From Adiantum capillus-veneris (Eukaryota > Streptophyta > Polypodiopsida > Polypodiales > Pteridaceae): a DNA stretch of 64,000 nt. The stretch is taken from assembly GCA_014529385.2 (NCBI GenBank), contig CM043960.1:30228396-30292395 (forward strand), in the 5' to 3' direction. Shown in pieces: positions 1 to 11,034 of this stretch; the stretch's first letter is position 1, and each line of letters starts with the position of its first letter. Under the pieces are notes generated by a model, which was not told the DNA's origin, made no database searches, and worked only from the letters and a program-made list of their open reading frames with translations. The translations under genes and the position numbers were made by a program.

Positions 1-1
1 A

Positions 2-685
2 AGGACACCTCAACAAAATGGGATTTCGGAAAGGATGAACAGGACAATCATGGAACGAGCACAAAGCATGCGGCTACATGCAGGCCTACCGCTTGAGCTT
101 TGGGCGGAAGCTGTAAGTACGTCTGTGTACTTAATCAATCGGTCACCCTCAATGGCATTGGATGGGGGAGTTCCAGAAGAGGCATGGACAGGTAAACCGG
201 TGAATTATGCATTTCTCAAAGTGTTTGGGTGTGAGGCTTTCATGTACATAGATAGAAGCCTAAGATCAAAGCTAGATGCAAAGTCCAAAAAGTGTTGCTT
301 CATTGGCTATGGAGAAGGAGACTTTGGGTATCGCCTATGGAATCCTGAAGATGGTAAAATCTTAAGGAGTAGGGATGTAATTTTTAACGAACAAAATATG
401 TACAAAGATTACTTGGAAAGAAAACAAACAAAAGAAACAGGTGATGAGTACATGGAGCTTGAGGACGGTGAAGACTCAAGGACTGCAAACGGTGACAATG
501 TGCAACAACGTCAACCAAATGAGGAGCCTCAACCTATTCCACGAAGATCTACAAGAGCAAGTAGACCTCCAGAAAGGTTTGTTCCTTCCTTCAACCATCT
601 CTTGATCTCAGATTCTGGAGAGCCGGGATCATATGAAGAAGCTATGCAACATGAATCCAAAGAAGAATGGACAAAGAGCATGTAA
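2..685 (+). pseudogene. copia integrase, C-terminal part and linker
   Basis: The frame is open from base 2 and matches the end of the copia integrase core: NGISERMNRTIMERA, then LPLELWAEAVSTSVYLINRSPS, a pattern typical of this position. It is followed by the conserved KVFGCEAF, KCCFIGYGEGDFGYRLWNP and RDVIFNE motifs. The later part is an acidic, polar linker toward RT with the usual RRSTR and PPERF motifs. The frame stops at TAA 683-685 but continues open in the same frame into RT, so this is an in-frame nonsense mutation within a polyprotein and not a gene end. Confidence 0.85.
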
Positions 686-2173
686 GTGGAGATGGACTCA
701 CTACATAGCAACCAAACATGGGAGTTGGTTGAGTTGCCTAAAGGTAAGCGGGCACTTCAAAACAAATGGGTGTACAAGCTGAAGGAAGAAGAAGGTGGGA
801 AGAAAAGGTACAAGTCTAGGCTTGTAGTAAAAGGTTTTTCTCAAAAGAAAGGTATTGACTTCAATGAAATATTTTCTCCTGTTGTAAAAATGAACTCAAT
901 TAGGCTTGTCTTAAGCCTTGTGGCTGCTCATGATCTAAATCTCGAGCAAATGGATGTAAATACGGCATTCCCTCACGGTGACTTAGAGGAGGAAATCTAC
1001 ATGCTTCAACCGAAGGGGTATGAAGTAAAAGGTAAGGAGAAAATGGTTTGCAGATGAAAGAAGAGCTTGTATGGTTTAAAGCAAGCATAAAGACAATGGT
1101 ACTTGAAGTTTGATCGATGGATGTTGGATCATGGATTCACAAGATGCAACTCGGATCACTGCGTCTACACGAAGAATTTGGGAGATGGGAAATTCATCAT
1201 CCTAATGTTGTATGTTGATGACATGTTGATTGCAAGTGCTAACATGCAGGACATCAAAGACCTAAAAGAGGAGCTGTCCAAATCTTTTTCAATGAAAGAT
1301 TTAGGTGCTGCAAAGAGGATACTTGGTATGAAAATATCAAGGGACAGGACGAAGAAGACAATAAAGCTATCTCAAGAAGATTACATCAAGAAGGTACTAG
1401 AAAGGTTTGCAATGCAAAATGCAAAACCAGTTTCTACACCTTTGGCTGGTCATTTTAAAGTAACGAAGGATATGTGTCCGAAGACACAAGAGAAGATAGC
1501 CTATATGTCTAAAGTTCCATATGCTGCAGCGGTAGGTTCTCTAATGTATGCTATGGTCTGGACAAGGCCAGACATTGCACATGCAGTGGGAGTTGTGAGT
1601 AGGTTCATGGACAACCCAGGTAAAGAGCATTGGCAACCTGTGAAGTGGATACTTAGGTATCTAAAAGGGACAACAACAAATGCTTTGTATTTTGGAGGAA
1701 CTGATATTTTTCTAGAAGGGTATGCTGATGCAGATATGGCAGGTGACAAAGATACTCGAAGGAGCACTACTGGCTATGTATTCACGGTTGGAGGCACAGC
1801 AGTAAGCTGGGCTTCAAAGCTGCAGAAAGTGGTTTCACTTTCTACCACGGAAGCAGAGTATGTAGCAATGACGGAGGCAAGCAAAGAAATTATGTGGCTT
1901 CACAGATTCTTAGAAGAGCTTGGATTCAAACAAGACAATTGTGTCTTGTACAGTGATAGCCAAAGCGCTATCCATCTTGCGAAGAACTCAGCCTTTCATT
2001 CAAGGACAAAGCACATTGAGGTGAGATATCATTTCATACACACTCTTTTGGAAGAGGGACAACTAGAGCTAGGAAAGGTGCATACAAGTGAAAATCCTGC
2101 AGACATGTTTACAAAGGTGGTCAACAAGGAGAAGTTGAGCTTTTTCTCATCTTCAATCGGCATTCAAGGATAA
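686..2173 (+). pseudogene. copia reverse transcriptase and RNase H, with in-frame stops
   Basis: This copies element RNA into DNA in the cytoplasmic particle. It continues the integrase frame. RT begins with NQTWELVELPKGKRALQNKWVYKLK and runs through QMDVNTAFPHGDLEEEIYM. Two more stops follow in frame, TGA 1055-1057 and TAA 1088-1090, the second inside the conserved SLYGLKQA(P)RQW block. After them comes MLYVDDMLIA with the catalytic YVDD near 1211. RNase H shows YADADMAGD, STTEAEY and LYSDSQSAI, and the frame closes with TKHIEVRYHFI and NPADMFTK at TAA 2171-2173. Length and order are normal for a copia pol end. Only three point stops separate it from an open frame. Confidence 0.9.
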
Positions 2174-2220
2174 GAAGCCAGAATGGAAAGCAGTCAGGTT
2201 TGGTTTGGAGATCAATCTCC

Positions 2221-2231
2221 AAGTGGGAGAT
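2221..2231 (+). other. polypurine tract of the copia element
   Basis: AAGTGGGAGAT lies directly before the TGTTA that opens the 3' LTR, 50 bp after the pol stop. It is the standard copia plus-strand primer site by position and composition. Confidence 0.8.
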
Positions 2232-2489
2232 TGTTAAGTATGGAGCCTGATTTACCCTTGTAATTTTCTGTGGTAAAAGCGCACATTTGTAAGGCCCCCA
2301 TTATGAGGAGAAGCCATCGTGCGTGAAGGAAAATCACTCACCGGAAACAAAAATTTTCACGGACAAGAATCAGGGGCAACTTCAGAGGCCTCGGGGACGG
2401 AGGCCCCCGAGACTTTTTTTCACCGGAATATTCCTTTTCGCCGGAATATTATGACCGGACGACGGCCGAAAAGTGGTCGGAAAACAACC

Positions 2490-2625
2490 GCTCGGTTGGC
2501 CGGTGGCCGGTAGTCAATGGCCGATGGCCGGTGGTCGGAAGTCAATGGCCGGTGGCCTGTGGTCGGAAGTCAATGGCCAGTGGCCGGTGGCCGAATTCAA
2601 TGGCTGGTGGCCGAATTCAAAAGCG
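2490..2625 (+). repeat. GC-rich minisatellite in the copia LTR U3
   Basis: About four units of 28 bp begin with gtcaatggcc and contain ggtggtcggaa. The last two are degraded, with gaattcaa in place of ggaagtcaa. It lies upstream of the TATA box, in the LTR part that normally holds enhancers. Confidence 0.7.
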
Positions 2626-2743
2626 GACTTGTCTTCTCAAGGGCGGCCACACATGGGCGGATTGGAGGGTCCGATTTGGACTTATTCGCACAAGGGCGGC
2701 TACACATGGCTGTCTCTCATTAGAGAGGGCAGCCCTTTTGGCC

Positions 2744-2750
2744 TATAAAA
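2744..2750 (+). promoter_or_regulatory. TATA box of the copia LTR
   Basis: TATAAAA lies in the middle of the LTR with GC-rich flanks, the usual U3/R boundary position. No other TATA-like site in this LTR is as good. Confidence 0.6.
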
Positions 2751-3058
2751 GGAGGCCATTTCTACACACATTTCATAGTGTGAAGTTGATACAACAAGGT
2801 GAGTGTGAGGTGGTGAGAGTGAAGCAAGGCGGGAGCTCTATCAAGGGTTTAATCCCTTTGTAAACTACTTCTTCTTTTGAAGTGCTAAAGCCATTGAGTG
2901 GCTGCTTTCCCGTGGACGTAGCCCACATTGGGTGAACCACGTATATCGTGTGTACTCTCTCTCTCTCTCTACTCTATAATCTCTTGTGTGTGAAATCTAT
3001 CTCTCTCCATTAAGTAATCTACTCAAAAATCTATTTAGCTAAGTCTTATTTTCTAACA

Positions 3059-3741
3059 GTATGCACACATACCGATAAAGCTTCGTACCTCATGTAGATT
3101 CCTTGAGTTAGGCCATCCTTTTATTACCTCTAACTTTGATGGATCCATACGGATACCATCTTGAGAGATAATGTGACCTAAGTATTGAATCTCTTGAAAG
3201 AAAAATGCATTCTTCTTTCGGTTAATGAAAAGTTTATTCTCCTTCAAATCTTGAAATATTACCTGGAGATGTTGCTTATGCTCCTCAAGATAATTGGAGT
3301 AGATGATGATATCATCAAGGAATAATCCGGTGAACTTGCGATAGGACCTTTAAAATTTCTCCATTAGGCGGTTGAATGTGGCTGGAGCATTTGTCAAGCC
3401 AAAAGGCATGATAAGATATTCATAAAGACCAAATTTGTGCAAAAAGCAGTCTTTACAATATCTTTATTCACTATCCTTATTTGTTGGTAGCCACTTTTTA
3501 GGTCAATCCTATTGAAGTAGGTAGAGCCTTGCAGCTTATCAAACAGATCTTCTACCCACGGTACGGGAAATCTACTTTTGATAGTGATCCAGTTTAGTGC
3601 TTTATAGTTGACACACATACAATATGTGCCGTCTTTCTTTTGCACTAGTAGGACTAGTGAACAAAAGGTAGAGGATCTAGGCCTCACCATCCCCTTTTCT
3701 ACTAGCTCATGCACTTGCCTCATTATCTCCTCTTGTTGAGC
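3059..3741 (-). pseudogene. gypsy reverse transcriptase fragment
   Basis: On the minus strand, from right to left: RQVHELVEKGMVRPRSS, VLLVQKKDGTYCMCVNYKALN, then IDLKSGYQQIRI, which is RT motif A with its catalytic Asp. A frameshift follows near 3394. FLDDIIIYS, the YxDD-box equivalent, reads near 3300-3320. Next come QYLGHIISQDGIRMDPSKLE and VRSFIGMCAY. The sequence stops there at the copia LTR boundary (3058/3059). The family match is firm. The copy is non-functional because of the frameshift, stops and the insertion. Confidence 0.85.
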
Positions 3742-3794
3742 TTGTGAAACTCTATAAGGAGGTCTATTAAGTGGTGAGCTCCCAGGTAGAAGCT

Positions 3795-4530
3795 CTATCC
3801 TTTGGTCATCATCCTCTCATTTTGGAGGTAACTACATAGGGATTTCGTCGATAAATACCTATTTAGAAAATTAGACAAGTCTAATTCTTCTCGATTCCTA
3901 CCACTTTGTTTTGTTAAAACATTAGCATCATTTAGAGACTCTTTGGCAAAAGTCATGTACGAGAAAACCAAGCTTTTCATTGACTTGTCAAAAGCAGGTG
4001 AATTTACAAGTGGTATAGTAAAATCGGACTCATTAGCATCTATATACATGCTCTTTTTCATGTAGGTGAAGTAGATTCTCCTTTTAGGGAACTTCATGTT
4101 GGCATCCATGTGGTTGAACCATGGTGCCCATGGGATAACATCCTCTGTTGAAGAGGAGAGATGAAAAATTCTTCTTTGTCGACGTAGCTTTGGATATGAA
4201 GCCTCAACTTCCCAATCAAGGGAGTAACGGAGGCTTGCTATCCCTTGAAAGATCCATTAGAAGTTACAATATCTCCCATCTCAAAAGATTGAATGCCCAG
4301 CTTAGTGGCCAACTCCATTGATATGGAGTTGTGAGTAGAGCCAGGGTCAAAAAAGATGAAGGTATCATGCTCCCTCACCTTTCCCCAAGCATAGGAAAGG
4401 GATGAACCTTTGCAATGAGCATCCTCTTTTGGAGCTTTGACCATGGAAGCTCTAGGAGTCTCCTTGCAAGCATTTCTTTTGGGGAAAGAATGATAACCAT
4501 GTCCTCGCTCCCCACACTTCAAGTATTTGT
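3795..4530 (-). pseudogene. gypsy aspartic protease region
   Basis: The minus strand reads a zinc-knuckle-like remnant (CGERGHGYHSFPKR, one Cys lost) and then TFIFFDPGSTHNSIS followed by LATKLGIQ. This is the retropepsin active-site turn, with DPGS in place of the usual D-S/T-G. The rest of the domain shifts frame near 4238. A further open piece at 3795-4109 (KRRIYFTYMKKSMYIDANESD) is the linker toward RT. Which frame was original after each break cannot be settled by eye. Confidence 0.65.
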
Positions 4531-4556
4531 GATATTTGCAAAAAGCCTCCAGCTCT

Positions 4557-5289
4557 TCAAGAGAGAGTTTGTTTTACCTTTGTAAACTCGTTTCTCCTTG
4601 ATCTTGTTGTTGTTATTATTGTTATTGTTGTTGGAATTGCCTTAGGAAGAGCTTTGAGCATTGTTCTTCCCCTTTGCATCATTTTGATCTTTGTTTTCCA
4701 TGGGCTTGACATTCCTTTAAGCCCCTTGTTGGAAATTGATTTGAGATGCAACCATAGTGTGGTGGATGACTTCAGTGATAGAGCTAAGCCATTGGGAGTT
4801 GACATACTCGGCCATTTCTTCAGGTAATCTCGCACAAAATTGTTGCTTTTGCTCAGCAAAGTCTATGTTTTGAAAGAATATAGCTTTGAAATGCAAATCC
4901 CAAAACTTGTTCACATATTTGTGGATAGACTCGTTGGAGAGTAGCTTCAAACTCTGCCATTTGGTGAGCACTTTATCTTTGGTGTCGCTTGCAAGGAATT
5001 TCTTCATGATGGAAACTTGTAGGGTCTTCCATGTTTTTGGAGTTTCGTCGCTATCACAAAGGCTAGCCCACCATTGACAAGCAAATTTTTGAAATTGCAT
5101 AGCTACATGACATAGCTTGAAGGATTCAGTAAAGTCCTCGTCTTCTCGAAAGGCCACATCAAATTGCTGGATAAAGGCCAATACTTTGTCAGTAGCACCA
5201 AAGGTGCCATCATAGATGAGAAAAGAGATACTCTTTCGTCCCTCTTTGAACTTCTTAAGCTTGTGGGACCTTTTTTGTAAGGTCTCCAC
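4557..5289 (-). pseudogene. gypsy gag, capsid domain
   Basis: A 190-codon minus-strand frame starts at 5289. It shows the retrotransposon gag (capsid) pattern: FDVAFREDEDFTESFKLCHVAMQF, then ACQWWASL, then a block rich in KxFLASD, ESIHKYVNKFWDL and QFCARLPEEMAEYV. It stops at 4717-4719, but the same frame goes on through an Asn/Lys-rich stretch toward the zinc-knuckle remnant. The stop is therefore probably a mutation. Confidence 0.75.
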
Positions 5290-5310
5290 TTCCCCTAGAA
5301 GAGGGTTACC

Positions 5311-5918
5311 TATGTAAAATTTTAAGCCTAAACATCAGTTTGGCAAAAGATGCTATTTTTAGCAGGTTTCAATAATCAGATATCAGTTTTGTGTTGTGAT
5401 CCTTGCAGAACTTTTAATTATAGTCAAATTCAATTTTTGTGAAAAATTTCCAAAAATAGAAAGTTTTTGACCTCCAGAATGGTCTAGGATTGACTGGCTA
5501 GTCAACTGTGCACCGACCCAGATTTCCAAAAAAATAGGATCCAGACGTCAGAGGCTGCTATTTATGGTAGTTAATTGTGTCTGTCACCTGCAGGTTTGTC
5601 TCGAGTTAGCAAGTTTCAGAATTTAAATTGGGTTAGTATAGATCAAGTTAGCCTAAGGTTCGCAAATTCCTAAGGTATGTGTATGGCATAGATGTGCATG
5701 TGCATGTATGGGTATGCATGGTCATGGGTGTGCATGCATGGTCATGTATCCCCATCATGTGTGGCCATGGGTCATGCACATAGGTAGTCTTGTGCCAAGT
5801 GTTGGGTCAAGTGTGGGAGTGTGGCATGGAGGCTAAGTATGGACTAGAGAGGTGTAGCATGGGGAGGCTAGTGAGGTGTGGTTAGGTATGGGCTAGAGAG
5901 TATGGACTAGGCCACCAC
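5311..5918 (-). repeat. candidate LTR remnant with CATG-rich low-complexity DNA
   Basis: On the minus strand a run of seven G (plus strand 5920-5930 area, caccccccctcaag) is followed by TGTGGTGG, which looks like a polypurine tract and an LTR start. The downstream 5690-5900 part is built of repeated catg/gtgtgg words. I could not find the opposite LTR edge or a partner copy, so the call rests on one boundary only. Confidence 0.3.
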
Positions 5919-5939
5919 ACCCCCCCTCAAGATAGGAAA

Positions 5940-7230
5940 AAACTAGCGCTAACTCCCTTGTGGAAATCGATATTTCAAGTTATTCTAATCCTGTTGCTCC
6001 ATAGACTCTTTTCTCTAGAGGTCCTATGTCAAGCCTATCCTAGTACTGCTCTATGCTAGCTGGTTACAGCAATTTATATTCCATAGTGTCTCTCAATGTG
6101 TGTGTGAATTTCAATAGCCTCTCATCTATTGATCACACCCTCTCTTGTTGGATTAAGGAGAATTATGAAACCTTAATCTCTCAAGGAGATTCAATTCTCT
6201 TGATTTATGCATAATAATGCATAGTAAAGTTAAATTGCTCTCTTGATTGATGCATAGAAATACATCTCGGTGATGAGCTGTTTCTTTTTCACTCATGCAT
6301 ATTAGTGCATAGTAATGAATTTTGTTCTTTTTTCCTTTGTGCACTTAATTGTAGCATAATCAAAGTGAAATTAAACCCTTGGTTTTCATAGAAATTAATG
6401 CACATTTTTTAGAAATTGATCTACTTTTGTTCATTAATTTGATGCATAATAAGGGCAAAATCGATCTCTTTTGCACTAAAATTGATGCACGATTGTAATC
6501 TTATTTGTACATTAAATTGATGCATGATTAGGGTCTCCTATTGCACTAATCAAATTGCACATAATCTATGCATAGTAAAGTTGAATTGACTTCTCTTTCT
6601 GCCCTAGTCTATGTATGGTTATAATCTTTCTTTGTACATTAAATTGATGTACCTAATTGATGCAAGAATATGACCTCATATTGCATATGGTAGATGCTTG
6701 TTATGGTAAGCTTATGATGAGTACAAGAGGATTATGCATGCTTGGTTATGGTAATCCTATAAAGTATTTATAAGGAGATTATAGTCTTTTCTTTCACTCA
6801 TAATTAAGTGTCTAGATTAAGAAGAATTAACCTCTTCTTATGTATCATTAGAAACATAAATTATAGGGAAAGAATTTTCCTTCTCTAATTCACTTAAGCC
6901 TAATTAGCATGTTGATTGATCTTCTCTAACCATAATCCTCTCTTGAAATACTTAGTTATGTGAAGTTATTTTTTTCCTCTTTTGTATGAAAGTTTTATGC
7001 AAGTATGTGTGGTTATCCATAACCCAAGTCAATTCTCTACTTGAGGGAGGTTATGGCATGAATCACCATCTTAAGTTCTTGAGAGCTTGCACTTCCCTAG
7101 ACGTAGAAGTTGTCTCAAATAGCTGATTGTTATGGGTAAGATTAGGTTTACTCCTTCTCATAATACTTGTGAATGTTACTCATAATTGGTGTGGAAAATG
7201 GTTCATCACACATAGCCTTCCGTTCTTTGC
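5940..7230. other. AT-rich non-coding stretch with recurrent TTGATGCA words
   Basis: No reading frame of interest. Between about 6170 and 6700 the words attgatgca, gtgcat and tgcataa recur every 20-60 bp in degenerate form, like a decayed tandem repeat. It could be the non-coding interior of the minus-strand element suggested by the polypurine-like tract near 5919. Confidence 0.4.
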
Positions 7231-7232
7231 AG

Positions 7233-7392
7233 TTTTCTAACCCAAGTAGTGAGACATGCACCCCAAAGAACTCGCTATGGTGGATCACATGATCACAAAG
7301 CCGAAACCAGTGATGGTAAAGGCAAAGGAAATGCCCCAATGAATGAGGATGTGCCACTTATCCCACGAAGTGACGTTATTGCTCATGAACAG
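7233..7392 (+). other. possible isolated exon of unknown origin
   Basis: A 160-bp open stretch is bounded by ttctttgcag on the left and cag/gtaggaaa on the right, both good splice-site matches. One frame reads QRTRYGGSHDHKAETSDGK and on to IPRSDVIAHEQ; it resembles no protein I recognise. A second frame is also open over part of it. No neighbouring exon could be linked, so it may be chance or a decayed element exon. Confidence 0.2.
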
Positions 7393-7689
7393 GTAGGAAA
7401 TTTCTTTTTATTCCTTGCATCATGAGTTAATAGGAAGGGGAAAACTACCTAAACATGGGGTCATTCCCAATTTGAAACCACATCAATTGAACTTGTTCAT
7501 TTTCTTAAGTTGTATTAATAGGGAAAGACTATTTAGAAAGTAGTCTGTTTTCTCATAGGAAAGAAATGTTTGCCTAGTAGAAAAACTCTAGAATCTTCTT
7601 CATTTAAAAATCCATACTGATATAGTGAAAACTCCCTTTGATATCCAGGGAGGAGAGCTTAGCAGAGTGAACGCTAAAATAGTGCATAT

Positions 7690-7830
7690 GATTGCACACA
7701 TCTTGCAGGTTGGTGCCCAGAATGCAAGATAATACTTGCGGGTTGGTGCCAAGGTTGCAAGTTAGTCACTGCGGGTTTGTACCCAAGTTGCACGACAATT
7801 TAGCTGTATGGGCAACTAAAGACACCAGGG
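7690..7830 (+). repeat. 33-bp minisatellite, three units
   Basis: Three imperfect units carry ttgc(a/g)ggttggtgccaag. Translated they give CRLVPRMQDNT, CGLVPRLQVSH and CGFVPKLHDN. The short ORF over them (7692-7880) is more likely a by-product than a gene. Confidence 0.5.
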
Positions 7831-8470
7831 GCTATAAACTCTCTCCAAGAGGAGTGAACTCTTGGGGTTTGGATATTTAAATGAAGAAGAGTCGTATGTT
7901 GTTTTTCTTCTAGGAAAGATTGTCTTGGTGCCGATTTGATAATGGTTGAAGGGTTGTCTTTACGAACTTGTGATGGAAATCATAAAAAGGAACTTCGTGT
8001 ATGAACAATCATGTGGTCGTAATTAGAAAACAAGCAAAACAAAGTGTGAGTGTGGGGGCGGAAAGTGGGGACTGGCTCAGGTTGCCAGTCAAGGATAGGT
8101 GGTCTCAATTAGTTGAAAAACTCTCCACTCCTCATTGATAGAAGAAGCGAAACTAGAGACTCATTGTGCCAAGAGTCGAGAAGTCCCAACTGTACGTGCC
8201 TCTGAAAATTATGGGGAAAAAGGCATTTGGGGTTTCTCTCTTTTGGAAGGTGAGAACTAGGAACATCACAATATTGTGTTAGTTCATGCTTTCCCTGCGA
8301 GATAGGGGTAGGATCCATTTTCAATGGCTTCGACTCAAGTTACTTGATGATAAGAGTCTGTCCATCAAAAATCTTGTATATCTGACTATGCTTTTCTCAA
8401 TCGATTAGGGCCTAGCGACCTGTCAGGTACCCTCCTTTTGCCAAATGGATATGGTAATGGGGTGGGAACC

Positions 8471-8998
8471 TCACATTTTCCAAGCAAGATAAGATTTGTG
8501 ATTTCCTCTCCTCTTGTATTCTCTAGGAGAATAGCCGCTGCTTTCATTAGAAGAGGAGGAAGGTGATGAAGAAGAAGAAGAGGGTGACCTCTTTCTTGCC
8601 TTTTTCTTCCTTTGTTCCCCCTCTTCCCTGTCAGGGTGATGAGGAGAAGGACTATATGATGATCTTTTCCTCTTGGGAGGAGTTGGGGATCGTCGAGACT
8701 GTCGTCTTTGTGGAGCCACATCTTCAAAGGAATTTGGAGATTCACTTCTTTCTTGTTCATTGGATTCCTCCTCTTCTCTTATTGGAGAGATCTTCTTGTT
8801 GAGCCTTGGGAGAGGTAGGGAGATCCCATAAGCACGAAGTTGTTGAGTAAGTTCAGCTTGCAAGGCAGGGTTGCTCACAGCTTGTTGCAACCTAGTAACA
8901 AGATAGTTCACAAACATTGGGGCATCATCAATAGCACCTTCATGTGCAAAATCAAAGCTGTCAATATTCATTCTACTCTCCTTATTATTGTCAGCCAT
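8471..8998 (-). CDS. RS/Glu-rich gag-like ORF of unknown family (175 aa)
   Basis: The frame starts at ATG 8998 with MADNNKESRMNIDSFDFAH. Residues about 25-60 are helical (FVNYLVTRLQQAV, ALQAELTQQLRAYGISL). The C-terminal two thirds is low complexity: an acidic EEEESNEQE segment, then SRRSPTPPKRKRSS, KKKARKRSP and a Ser run. Such an N-terminal helix followed by an Arg/Ser tail is common at the start of plant retroelement gag proteins, but I do not recognise the family. The frame ends at TGA 8471-8473. Beyond it a shifted frame (8109-8324, CDVPSSHLPKE) may be the next part. Host origin cannot be excluded. Confidence 0.35.
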   Translation of the reverse strand: MADNNKESRMNIDSFDFAHEGAIDDAPMFVNYLVTRLQQAVSNPALQAELTQQLRAYGISLPLPRLNKKISPIREEEESNEQERSESPNSFEDVAPQRRQSRRSPTPPKRKRSSYSPSPHHPDREEGEQRKKKARKRSPSSSSSSPSSSSNESSGYSPREYKRRGNHKSYLAWKM

Positions 8999-9559
8999 GC
9001 TAACTAAACTTATGTATATGTTACTTTGTGCTTTGGTACCCTCAAAAACCTTAGTTTCTACTCTTCCTCTAGGATCACCTAGAGTTAAACTTTCCCTTTA
9101 AAACCGCATAGCTTAAAAGTGTTGTCTTTTGCTGTGTAGAGGTAGCTTGGGAATAGATTGTACTTGCTAAGTACCTTGTAGGATTGTAGGATTAGGTTGC
9201 GATTTTGAGAATGATTGATGGACAAGAAAAGTCTTAAGATCAATGCTTAGAAAAACAATAAAAACACAAAAACAAGTGTCTGTGACACCTTCCATAACCC
9301 AATTGTAACAGAACCTAGGAGTAGAATAAGTAGAACCCAAGATGGATCTCAAATCATTGCTCACTCCAACAGAATCATATATGAGTTGTTTATGTGAAGT
9401 TATAGAATTTCATGTCTACGGCTTGAAACAACATCAAAAGACTGTCAACCACTGAAATTGGATGGAGATTGTGCTTATAAAAGCTATATGAACCAGTGGG
9501 TAAGCATAAGGATCCATTTGAGGTAAGTTTTCAAGAGTTGGCAAAAACTCAGATTATTT

Positions 9560-10530
9560 ACATTTTCTTGAGAACTAAGGTCAAATTTAGTTTTGACTTG
9601 ACTTAGAGCTCAAAACATGTCACAAAAAGATTGACTATTGAAAAATCGCAAAAAGTTGTTCATTTTAGGCCAAAAGTAAATAATCGTGATTATTTACATT
9701 TAGCTCAAATTGATCAAGATTGATACCAGAGACTCTATGCATGATTAGAAACATCTTTTGTGAAGGCTCATAGAGTTTGAATCACAAAATAGACCAAAAA
9801 CTTCATAAACACTGAAGTCTGTACTAATTGTCGAGAAATTGAGTTTGACTTGATAAATCTTTGTCAAATTTTGTAAACTTGACTCAAAGGCTTAAAACAA
9901 TTCACAAAAAGACTGACCATTGAAAAATTTGCAAAAATTGTTTATTTTAGGCCAAAAGTAAATAATCGTGATTATTTACATTTGGGTCAAATTGATCAAG
10001 ATTGATACCAAAGACTCTATGCATGATTACAAACATATTTTGCGAAGGCTCATCGAGTTTGGATCACAAAACATACCAAAAATTTGATAAAAACTAAACT
10101 CTGTACTGATTGTTGTCAAGAAATTGAACTTGACTAAATAAATCTTGTTCAATTTTTGTGAAACTTGACTCAGAGGCTTAAAACATGTCACAAAAAGACC
10201 ATTGCAAAAATTGTTCATTTTAGGCCAAAAGTAAATAATCGCAATTATTTACATTTGGCTCAAATTGATCAAGATTGATACCAAAGACTCTATGCATGAT
10301 TACAAACCTATTATGAAGGCTCATAGAGTTCAAATTACAAAACAAACCAAAAAGTTGGAAAAAAATGTACTGTTTGTTGAGAAATTAAGTTTGGCTTGAT
10401 AAATCTTGTTCAAATTTTGTGAAACTTGACTCAGAGGCTTAATTTAAAGTCTTTAACATGTGTGTATACTCAAATGGTAAAAAATATGCTAAAAATTGAC
10501 AATTGTAAATAGTCACGATTATTTACTTTT
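9560..10530 (+). repeat. tandem repeat of about 280 bp with palindromes, copy A
   Basis: Units share gactctatgcatgatta, aaggctcatagagtttg and aacttgactcagaggctta. Each carries a 22-bp near-perfect palindrome with arm GTAAATAATC, at 9676, 9958, 10231 and 10505 (spacing 282, 273, 274). The third and fourth have small arm changes. Confidence 0.85.
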
Positions 10531-11034
10531 CTCCAATTTTCAGGTATTTTTGGCCAACCGAACATACTAAAAAATTTATCGTGTTGTATTGAACACTCAC
10601 ATCAAATTTGGTAAAAGTTGGATCTTTAAAGTGAAAATTGTGGCCAATTTTGTAAAGACAGTCTGCGGACACAAAATTGTTGACAAATTGACCAGGATTT
10701 ATCCAAACTTTGTGAAACTTTTCTAGGGAGCTTAAATTGAGTTGTTTTACCTGTGTTGTGTATCATGATTCAACTTGGCAAAAAAATGCTAAAAAGTCAT
10801 CAAGGACAAAAGTTTTAGTTGATCTCCACAAAAAGCCAAAAGCCGATATATCTCATAGTGTTCAAGCAATTACATGTCACCAAGCTTACATATGCATATC
10901 AAGATATAGGCAACAATGAATACCAATAGGTTTTGGACCTTGTACAAACCGCTACGGATGTTAAACTTGAAGTCAAAGACTATTTGAAGATGATGTAAAG
11001 CCTCATTACTAGAACAGGTGATAGATAGGTCCAA

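Larger units (their letters stand above)
1..3058 (+). mobile_element. Ty1/copia retrotransposon, 3' half, nested in a gypsy element
   Basis: The stretch reads integrase end, reverse transcriptase, RNase H, polypurine tract, 3' LTR, which is the copia order. The gag, protease and 5' LTR lie left of the window. The right edge is exact: the LTR ends in TAACA at 3058, and the very next bases resume a minus-strand gypsy RT frame (residues RSFIGMCAY read leftwards). The first five bases of that flank, gtatg, are the expected 3' copy of the target duplication, but the other copy is outside the window. The pol frame carries three stops, so the copy is dead as read. Confidence 0.93.
2232..3058 (+). 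repeat. 3' LTR of the copia element (827 bp)
   Basis: It starts TGTTA after the polypurine tract and ends TAACA, so the short terminal inverted repeat is intact. It contains a GC-rich minisatellite (about 2490-2625), a TATA box at 2744-2750 and a short CT run at 2955-2970. The paired 5' LTR is outside the window. Confidence 0.88.
3059..5310 (-). mobile_element. Ty3/gypsy element, 5' half (gag to mid-RT), truncated by the copia insertion
   Basis: Read leftwards, the region gives gag, zinc-knuckle remnant, protease and RT, then breaks at the copia LTR. The rest of RT, RNase H and integrase should lie left of the copia element, outside the window. Frames are broken by many stops and shifts. No clear 5' LTR or tRNA primer site was found on the right side. 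It differs in sequence from the larger gypsy elements elsewhere in the window. Confidence 0.85.
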
